Shown: positions 11,653-21,600 of the stretch, piece after piece | Position numbering within the stretch: position 1 is the first letter of the stretch | Layout: each line of letters starts with the position of its first letter | NCBI RefSeq assembly: GCF_963678635.1 | Contig: NC_087064.1 | Span: 59,406,338-59,470,337 of the forward strand | Origin: Symsagittifera roscoffensis | Lineage: Eukaryota; Xenacoelomorpha; Acoela; Convolutidae | DNA: 64,000 bases | Direction: 5' to 3' | The notes under the pieces: model-generated | Seen by the model: the letters and a program-made list of their open reading frames with translations, nothing else | Database searches by the model: none | Told to the model about the DNA's origin: nothing | Made by a program: the position numbers and the translations under genes

Positions 11653-12047
11653 TTAGGTTTTCTATACAGTGAAAAAGGCTAAGGTTGTAGACATCCTATT
11701 CAACTTTTTTTCGACCAAATGAAACCGCATCAACAGAATTAGCTTTTCTCAGGAATTTTAAAGCCATTGTTATTCCTTGGACAGTTGCAGGGAAATTGTT
11801 TCATTTACTATAAACTGCGTGTCAAACATGTTGGATTTCAGTCTCGGCATAATTGTTTCAATTAGTACAATGGTGATAAAAACAACTCTTTTAATTGAAT
11901 TTCTCATGCAAGTCTGTTTAAATTAATCACTTGTTTCTTTCCCTCTATGATTTTTTCAATGGTTATACGCAGCTATAAAATATACGAAGCTTAGTCATAC
12001 AGTGCTAAGTTATATTTCATAGTGTGTCATTGGTGTACCATCAAAAC

Positions 12048-12257
12048 TTAGTCGAAGAATGAACTTGACAATTGTTCCTCTGCTGCTGCTCCTGTTGTTG
12101 TAGTTGTTGCAGTCGTTGTTGGTGTTGCTGTTGTTTCCATGGCCAGCAGTGTGTTGATTATATTCTCGATCTGTCTAAGATTGCGTTTCTCCCTCTCCAT
12201 CTCTCCCACTATGTCCTTCAACTCTGCCTCTTTCTCCATTATGTCCTCCTATCACAA
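12048..12257 (-). CDS. Possible terminal coding exon of an antisense gene (coiled-coil, Thr-rich tail)
   Basis: Read on the minus strand, an acceptor-like TTCTGTTGTGATAG precedes an open frame EDIMEKEAELKDIVGEMERE that continues through KRNLRQIENIINTLL into a Thr/Ala-rich stretch and ends SSSFFD at a stop. The first half has heptad-like charge spacing typical of a coiled coil. The second half comes from ACA/GCA-rich DNA. No partner exon was found upstream on that strand (which would lie across the demethylase gene), so this may be an isolated fragment. I do not recognise the protein. Confidence 0.35.
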
Positions 12258-12647
12258 CAGAATACAGAATAGGTTAAACACAAGCTATATGTTTGCTGCT
12301 ATGAACGGTTGCTGGCCAAGTAGCAAAGAATGTTCCAACCACGGTAATTTCAGAAACTTGACTGAAACGTGTTTGGTTTTTTTTCGTGCGTATCAGGGAT
12401 GTATTATAACTAATCTCTAAATTAGATATTAAAAGTTAAAGTATGATAAGAACAGTTTTAAAACAGAGTTGAGATTGAGTATTTGAATTCTTAGTTTAAG
12501 ATTCAAATTGAGCTTATGAAGGTGCAAATGTCCATCAAATAAGTCGGTCAGTTTCTGGCAATATTAAAATATAGCATGTTGATTTTGAAATATTACTTTG
12601 AAAAAACTACTGCATGTGACGGGGTCGTGTGGCGTTTTCAGTTGATT

Positions 12648-15600
12648 ATGTCATCAGCTAAACAAAGAAACAGACGTTTGCAAAGTGGCGCGCTTGGAGG
12701 TGGAAACAACAACTCCTTTACATCAAATCATAAGAAAGCTTTCGGTACAAGTGTTACGTTTGTAAAAAATCGACCTGAAACAGATGTAAATAAAGTACCA
12801 GATCTGATAACCGAAGATGGAAAATATGTCCTAAGCAATGGACCGAATGGTCCTTCAATAGTTCAGTTTTCGAGGTCGTTTTTGGACCCTGAAGCTGCGC
12901 AGACTTTATTCGATAATTTGGACACCTTAATTGAGTTTGGTTTCATTTCACACATGGCAAAGAAATCAGTGTACCATCTATCTGTTTCTATCTGAATATA
13001 TCTATACAATATTTACACTTGCGATCAGCTAAGTGTGTTATTACGATGCTTCTTTTTTCTAAGCTAACTCTTAAATATAAGTAATCATCTATTATATATT
13101 TAAATGCAGGCTTCACTATCTCGCCATGTTTAAGCTTTTTCAACGTATTATTTTTGCATGTTTAACGAAAGAATTTTTTCACGTTTAAGCTATATCGTAT
13201 TTTGCAATGGTTTAGATTTTTTTTTCGATTTTCCAGTTTGAAAACTTCATCAAGTTTGAAAGTAGCAACCCACTAGTGAAATGCTGTCAGGGTTTCTTCG
13301 CATGTTGCAATTTTGGCCTCCAAATATGAATAAGCAAATCCTTTTAGGTTACGAGATACGGCAATTTTCGAGATATTTCAAAAATTTCTAGATAATTTAA
13401 TTTTTTAAAAGCTTCTGAAAATTTGAAATTCGCAACCCTGTATTTGGAGGAGTTTAGGTTAATCTTAGGGGTTGCGAATCTTGCCTCCAAATCTTACTTC
13501 TCAAATCCTTGTAGTTTTCGAGAAATGACATTTTTTTAATGATTTTTTCAAAAATTTTCAAAAAACTCAGAATTTTCAAAATTTTGAAGATCTCAATCCT
13601 ATAGTTGGAAACGGTGATGGTACTCTCAGGAGTTGCGAATCTTGCCCTTGAATTTGACTGCTCAGTTTCTTGTAGTTTTCGAGATATGATGTTTTTTAGG
13701 ATTTTTTTTTTTTCAAAAAAATTTCAGAAAACTTAAATTTAATTATATTTCTTCTAAATTTGAATTTCCCAACCGTTTAGTTTGGGGCTGTCAGAGTGGC
13801 CTCAGGGAGTGATAATCATGCCTCCAACTGCGACTGCTCAAGTTTTTGTAGTTTTCCAGATATGACGTTTTTTGCTATTTTTTCGAAAAAAAAATATTTC
13901 AGAAAACTCTTATTTTTTTTTTAATATATTTATTTTCTTCAATTTATTTTTTTTTCTTCAAATTTTGAAGTTCCTAGCCCCCTCCAGTTGGGGGCTGTCA
14001 GAGTACTCTCAGGGAATGCGAAAGATCTTGCCTCCAGTTGTGGCTGCTCAAATTTTTTGGTTGTTTTCGAGATATGACATTTTTTTCTGGTTTTTTCAAA
14101 AAAGTTTTTAGAAAACTTAACTTAAAGTTTCTCAAAATTTGAAATTCCCAACGCTGGAGTTGGGTAATGTAAGAGCTCTCTCAGCTGTTGCCAGTCTTGC
14201 GTCCCAATGCGACTGCACAATTGGTTTTAGATTCCGAGAAGTGATGTTTCTTAATTTTCCAAAGATCTTGGATATAAAAAACTTAATGGTTTTTTAAAAT
14301 TTAAATTGAAAAAACTTTAATAATTTTTTTTTTCGAAAATTGAATATATCAACCCTGTAATTCGGTGCTGTCAGAGCACACTCAAAAGATGCTGCTTTTT
14401 TTTCGATAATTCGATAATTTGTTCTTTATTCGATAATTTGGACACCTTAATTGAGTTTGGTTTCATTTCACACATGGCAAAGAAATGAGTGTACCATCTA
14501 TCTGTTTCTATCTGAATATATCTATACAATATTTACACTTGCGATCAGCTAAGTGTGTTATTACGATGCTTCTTTTTTCTAAGCTAACTCTTAAATATAA
14601 GTAATCATCTATTATATATTTAAATGCAGGCTTCACTATCTCGCCATGTTTAAGCTTTTTCAACGTATTATTTTTGCATGTTTAACGAAAGAATTTTTTC
14701 ACGTTTAAGCTATATCGTATTTTGCAATGGTTTAGATTTTTTTTCGATTTTCCAGTTTGAAAACTTCATCAAGTTTGAAAGTAGCAACCCATTAGTGAAA
14801 TGCTGTCAGGGTTTCTTCGCATGTTGCAATTTTGGCCTCCAAATATGAATAAGCAAATCCTTTTAGGTTACGAGATACGGCAGTTTTCGAGATATTTCAA
14901 AAATTTCTAGATAATTTAATTTTTTAAAAGCTTCTGAAATTTTGAAATTCGCAACCCTGTATTTGGAGGAGTTTAGGTTAATCTTAGGGGTTGCGAATCT
15001 TGCCTCCAAATCTTACTTCTCAAATCCTTGTAGTTTTCGAGAAATGACGTTTTTTTTATGATTTTTTCAAAAATTTTGAAAAAAAAATAAGAATTTTCAA
15101 AATTTTGAAGATCTCAATCCTATAGTTGGAAACGGTGATGGTACTCTCAGGAGTTGTGAATCTTGCCCTTGAATTTGACTGCTCAGTTTCTTGTAGTTTT
15201 CGAGATATGATGTTTTTTAGGATTTTTCAAGATTTTTAAAAGAACTTAGATATAAATAATTTCACAAAATTCGAAGTTCCCACCTCTATATAGAGGCTCT
15301 TTCAGATTACTCCCAGGAGTTGTGATTTTTTTCTCCAAATCTGACTGCTCAAATCCTTGTAGTTTTTGAGATATGACGTTTTTTGTGATTTTTTTTTTCA
15401 AAAAAATTTCAGAAAACTTAAATTTAATTATATTTCTTCTAAATTTGAATTTCCCAACCGTTTAGTTTGGGGCTGTCAGAGTGGCCTCAGGGAGTGATAA
15501 TCATGCCTCCAACTGCGACTGCTCAAGTTTTTGTAGTTTTCCAGATATGACTTTTTTTGCTATTTTTTCGAAAAAAAAATATTTCAGAAAACTCTTATTT

Positions 15601-18600
15601 TTTTTTAAATATATTTATTTTCTTCAATTTATTTTTTTTTCTTCAAATTTTGAAGTTCCTAGCCCCTCCAGTTGGGGGCTGTCAGAGTACTCTCAGGGAT
15701 TGCGAGAGATCTTGCCTCCAGTTGTGGCTGCCCAAATTTTTTGGTTGTTTTCGAGATATGACATTTTTTTCTGGTTTTTTCAAAAAAGTTTTTAGAAAAC
15801 TTAACTTAAAGTTTCTCAAAATTTGAAATTCCCAATGCTGGAGTTGGGTAATGTAAGAGCTCTCTCATTTGTTGCCAGTCTTGCGTCCCAATGCGACTGC
15901 ACAATTGGTTTTAGATTCCGAGAAGTGATGTTTCTTAATTTTCCAAAGATCTTGGATATAAAAAACTTAATGGTTTTTAAAAATTTGAATTGAAAAAACT
16001 TTAATGATTTTTTTTTCGAAAATTGAATATATCAACCCTGTAATTCGGTGCTGTCAGAGCACACTCAAAAGATGCTGCTTTTTTTCCGATAATTCGATAA
16101 TTTGTTCTTTATTCGATAATTTGGACACCTTAATTGAGTTTGGTTTCATTTCACACATGGCAAAGAAATGAGTGTACCATCTATCTGTTTCTATCTAAAT
16201 ATATCTATACAATATTTACACTTGCGATCAGCTAAGTGTGTTATTACGATGCTTCTTTTTTCTAAGCTAACTCTTAAATATAAGTAATCATCTATTATAT
16301 ATTTAAATGCAGGCTTCACTATCTCGCCATGTTTAAGCTTTTTCAACGTATTATTTTTGCATGTTTAACGAAAGAATTTTTTCACGTTTAAGCTATATCG
16401 TATTTTGCAATGGTTTAGATTTTTTTTCGATTTTCCAGTTTGAAAACTTCATCAAGTTTGAAAGTAGCAACCCACTAGTGAAATGCTGTCAGGGTTTCTT
16501 CGCATGTTGCAATTTTGGCCTCAAAATATGAATAAGCAAATCCTTTTAGGTTACGAGATACGGCAATTTTCGAGATATTTCAAAAATTTCTAGATAATTT
16601 AATTTTTCAAAAGCTTCTGAAAATTTGAAATTCGCAACCCTGTATTTGGAGGAGTTTAGGTTAATCTTAGGGGTTGCGAATCTTGCCTCCAAATCTTACT
16701 TCTCAAATCCTTGTAGTTTTCGAGAAATGACGTTTTTTTTATGATTTTTTCAAAAATTTTCAAAAAACTCAGAATTTTCAAAATTTTGAAGATCTCAATC
16801 CTATAGTTGGAAACGGTGATGGTACTCTCAGGAGTTGCGAATCTTGCCCTTGAATTTGACTGCTCAGTTTCTTGTAGTTTTCGAGATATGATGTTTTTTA
16901 GGATTTTTCAAGATTTTTAAAAGAACTTAGATATAAATAATTTCACAAAATTCGAAGTTCCCACCTCTATATAGAGGCTCTTTCAGATTACTCCCAGGAG
17001 TTGTGATTTTTTTCTCCAAATCTGACTGCTCAAATCCTTGTAGTTTTTGAGATATGACGTTTTTTGTGATTTTTTTTTCAAAAAAATTTCAGAAAACTTA
17101 AATTTAATTATATTTCTTCTAAATTTGAATTTCCCAACCGTTTAGTTTGGGGCTGTCAGAGTGGCCTCAGGGAGTGATAATCATGCCTCCAACTGCGACT
17201 GCTCAAGTTTTTGTAGTTTTCCAGATATGACGTTTTTTGCTATTTTTTCGAAAAAAAAATATTTCAGAAAACTCTTATTTTTTTTTAATATATTTATTTT
17301 CTTCAATTTATTTTTTTTTCTTCAAATTTTGAAGTTCCTAGCCCCCTCCAGTTGGGCGCTGTCAGAGTACTCTCAGGGATTGCGAGAGATCTTATCTCCA
17401 GTTGTGGCTGCTCAAATTTTTTGGTTGTTTTCGAGATATGACATTTTTTTCTGGTTTTTTTAAAAAAGTTTTTAGAAAACTTAACTTAAAGTTTCTCAAA
17501 ATTTGAAATTCCCAATGCTGGAGTTGGGTAATGTAAGAGCTCTCTCAGCTGTTGCAAGTCTTGCGTCCCAATGCGACTGCACAATTGGTTTTAGATTCCG
17601 AGAAGTGATGTTTCTTAATTTTCCAAAGATCTTGGATATCAAAAACTTAATGGTTTTTAAAAATTTGAATTGAAAAAACTTTAATAATTTTTTTTTCGAA
17701 AATTGAATATATCAACCCTGTAATTCGGTGCTGTCAGAGCACACTCAAAAGATGCTGCTTTTTTTCCGATAATTCGATAATTTGTTCTCTATTCGATAAT
17801 TTGGACACCTTAATTGAGTTTGGTTTCATTTCACTCATGGCAAAGAAATGAGTGTACCATCTATCTGTTTCTATCTAAATATATCTATACAATATTTACA
17901 CTTGCGATCAGCTAAGTGTGTTATTACGATGCTTCTTTTTTCTAAGCTAACTCTTAAATATAAGTAATCATCTATTATATATTTAAATGCAGGCTTCACT
18001 ATCTCGCCATGTTTAAGCTTTTTCAACGTATTATTTTTGCATGTTTAACGAAAGAATTTTTTCACGTTTAAGCTATATCGTATTTTGCAATGTTTTAGAT
18101 TTTTTTTCGATTTTCCAGTTTGAAAACTTCATCAAGTTTGAAAGTAGCAACCCACTAGTGAAATGCTGTCAGGGTTTCTTCGCATGTTGCAATTTTGGCC
18201 TCAAAATATGAATAAGCAAATCCTTTTAGGTTACGAGATACGGCAATTTTCGAGATATTTCAAAAATTTCTAGATAATTTAATTTTTCAAAAGCTTCTGA
18301 AAATTTGAAATTCGCAACCCTGTATTTGGAGGAGTTTAGGTTAATCTTAGGGGTTGCGAATCTTGCCTCCAAATCTTACTTCTCAAATCCTTGTAGTTTT
18401 CGAGAAATGACGTTTTTTTTATGATTTTTTCAAAAATTTTCAAAAAACTCAGAATTTTCAAAATTTTGAAGATCTCAATCCTATAGTTGGAAACGGTGAT
18501 GGTACTCTCAGGAGTTGCGAATCTTGCCCTTGAATTTGACTGCTCAGTTTCTTGTAGTTTTCGAGATATGATGTTTTTTAGGATTTTTCAAGATTTTTAA

Positions 18601-21600
18601 AAGAACTTAGATATAAATAATTTCACAAAATTCGAAGTTCCCACCTCTATATAGAGGCTCTTTCAGATTACTCCCAGGAGTTGTGATTTTTTTCTCCAAA
18701 TCTGACTGCTCAAATCCTTGTAGTTTTTGAGATATGACGTTTTTTGTGATTTTTTTTTTCAAAAAAATTTCAGAAAACTTAAATTTAATTATATTTCTTC
18801 TAAATTTGAATTTCCCAACCGTTTAGTTTGGGGCTGTCAGAGTGGCCTCAGGGAGTGATAATCATGCCTCCAACTGCGACTGCTCAAGTTTTTGTAGTTT
18901 TCCAGATATGACGTTTTTTGCTATTTTTTCGAAAAAAAAATATTTCAGAAAACTCTTATTTTTTTTTAATATATTTATTTTCTTCAATTTATTTTTTTTT
19001 CTTCAAATTTTGAAGTTCCTAGCCCCCTCCAGTTGGGCGCTGTCAGAGTACTCTCAGGGATTGCGAGAGATCTTATCTCCAGTTGTGGCTGCTCAAATTT
19101 TTTGGTTGTTTTCGAGATATGACATTTTTTTCTGGTTTTTTTAAAAAAGTTTTTAGAAAACTTAACTTAAAGTTTCTCAAAATTTGAAATTCCCAATGCT
19201 GGAGTTGGGTAATGTAAGAGCTCTCTCAGCTGTTGCAAGTCTTGCGTCCCAATGCGACTGCACAATTGGTTTTAGATTCCGAGAAGTGATGTTTCTTAAT
19301 TTTCCAAAGATCTTGGATATCAAAAACTTAATGGTTTTTAAAAATTTGAATTGAAAAAACTTTAATAATTTTTTTTTCGAAAATTGAATATATCAACCCT
19401 GTAATTCGGTGCTGTCAGAGCACACTCAAAAGATGCTGCTTTTTTTCCGATAATTCGATAATTTGTTCTCTATTCGATAATTTGGACACCTTAATTGAGT
19501 TTGGTTTCATTTCACTCATGGCAAAGAAATGAGTGTACCATCTATCTGTTTCTATCTAAATATATCTATACAATATTTACACTTGCGATCAGCTAAGTGT
19601 GTTATTACGATGCTTCTTTTTTCTAAGCTAACTCTTAAATATAAGTAATCATCTATTATATATTTAAATGCAGGCTTCACTATCTCGCCATGTTTAAGCT
19701 TTTTCAACGTATTATTTTTGCATGTTTAACGAAAGAATTTTTTCACGTTTAAGCTATATCGTATTTTGCAATGTTTTAGATTTTTTTTCGATTTTCCAGT
19801 TTGAAAACTTCATCAAGTTTGAAAGTAGCAACCCACTAGTGAAATGCTGTCAGGGTTTCTTCGCATGTTGCAATTTTGGCCTCCAAATATGAATAAGCAA
19901 ATCCTTTTAGGTTACGAGATACGGCAATTTTCGAGATATTTCAAAAATTTCTAGATAATTTAATTTTTTAAAAGCTTCTGAAAATTTGAAATTCGCAACC
20001 CTATATTTGGAGGAATTTAGGTTAATCTTAGGGGTTGCGAATCTTGCCTCCAAATCTTACTTCTCAAATCCTTGTAGTTTTCGAGAAATGACGTTTTTTT
20101 TATGATTTTTTGAAAAATTTTCAAAAAACTCAGAATTTTCAAAATTTTGAAGATCTCAATCCTATAGTTGGAAACGGTGATGGTACTCTCAGGAGTTGCG
20201 AATCTTGCCCTTGAATTTGACTGCTCAGTTTCTTGTAGTTTTCGAGATATGATGTTTTTTAGGATTTTTCAAGATTTTTAAAAGAACTTAGATATAAATA
20301 ATTTCACAAAATTCGAAGTTCCCACCTCTATATAGAGGCTCTTTCAGATTACTCCCAGGAGTTGTGATTTTTTTCTCCAAATCTGACTGCTCAAATCCTT
20401 GTAGTTTTTGAGATATGACGTTTTTTGTGATTTTTTTTTTCAAAAAAATTTCAGAAAACTTAAATTTAATTATATTTCTTCTAAATTTGAATTTCCCAAC
20501 CGTTTAGTTTGGGGCTGTCAGAGTGGCCTCAGGGAGTGATAATCATGAGTCCAACTGCGACTGCTCAAGTTTTTGTAGTTTTCCAGATATGACGTTTTTT
20601 GCTATTTTTTTCGAAAAAAAAATATTTCAGAAAACTCTTTTTTTTTTTTTAATATATTTATTTTCTTCAATTTATTTTTTTTCTTCAAATTTTGAAGTTC
20701 CTAGCCCCCTCCAGTTGGGCGCTGTCAGAGTACTCTCAGGGATTGCGAGAGATCTTGCCTCCAGTTGTGGCTGCCCAAATTTTTTGGTTGTTTTCGAGAT
20801 ATGACATTTTTTTCTGGTTTTTTCAAAAAAGTTTTTAGAAAACTTAACTTAAAGTTTCTCAAAATTTGAAATTCCCAATGCTGGAGTTGGGTAATGTAAG
20901 AGCTCTCTCAGCTGTTGCAAGTCTTGCGTCCCAATGTGACTGCACAATTGGTTTTAGATGTGATGTTCGAGAAGTGATGTTTCTTAATTTTCCAAAGATC
21001 TTGGATATCAAAAACTTAATGGTTTTTAAAAATTTGAATTGAAAAAACTTGAATAATTTTTTTTTCGAAAATTGAATATATCAACCCTGTAATTCGGTGC
21101 TGTCAGAGCACACTCAAAAGATGCTGCTTTTTTCCGATATTTAGGGTTTTTATTAAAAATTCGAAGCACCGGAGGTGCGGTACACGCTAGTTAAAAGTGA
21201 TCACTCACTTGAAATTTTCAATGTAGCATTGGAAATTGCATAGCTGCTGTTCTCTGATTTATTTATTGCGGCTAATGTTTGGAGCCAATGAAGCTTCAGT
21301 GGCTGAGTGGATAGTGCGTGAGACTCTTAATCACTAGGTCGCAGGTTCGAATCTCAGAGGTAGGCGAATTTTTGCTAATTTGAGGCTTATTTCTAATTTA
21401 TATTATTGCACTTTATAGAGCTGCTTTTTTCGATTTCTCGCAATTTTTTGCGAAGCGAAGTTTCGCCTCTGTGTTCAATGAGTCTGAGTATTACGTAACG
21501 AAAGAATTTTTGAACGTTCAAAGAATTCCCTACATTGCAATGCTTAAGCAAGTTTTTCTATTTTCCACTTTCCGAATGCGAATCCAATCGAAAGATCCAA

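Larger units (their letters stand above)
12906..21136 (+). repeat. Five-unit ~1.68 kb higher-order tandem array including ALKBH exon 1 end
   Basis: The marker CGATAATTTGGACACC falls at 12911, 14431, 16114, 17794 and 19475, giving spacings of 1520, 1683, 1680 and 1681 bp. Each unit runs from the last ~60 bases of the demethylase exon 1, through its donor region and the 5' end of family A, into Helitron monomers. Units 2-5 are nearly identical. Unit 1 lacks one ~160-bp monomer (the one with CACCTCTATATAGAGG). Copies 2-5 carry TGA where the real exon has the codon TCA just before the donor. The junction between units (TTCGATAATTTGTTC) shows short homology CGATA. Confidence 0.9.

Noticed and set aside
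12931-12945. Alternative exon 1 donor TTTG|GTTTCA in the ALKBH-like gene
   Set aside because: It would leave phase 1, while all usable acceptors before exon 2 are phase 0. A missed intermediate exon could still rescue it.
15481-15795. Repeated ~100-codon open frames at 15481, 17161, 18842 and 20523
   Set aside because: They recur only because the 1.68 kb unit recurs. They are F/S-rich from T-rich monomers, and neighbouring monomers and unit 1 break the frame.
13088-21190. CRISPR-like array
   Set aside because: The direct repeats are long diverged monomers with no constant-length spacers, in an animal intron.
21300-21362. Possible functional tRNA gene
   Set aside because: A and B boxes are present, but acceptor and D/anticodon arms do not pair properly and the same segment recurs in several transposon copies.
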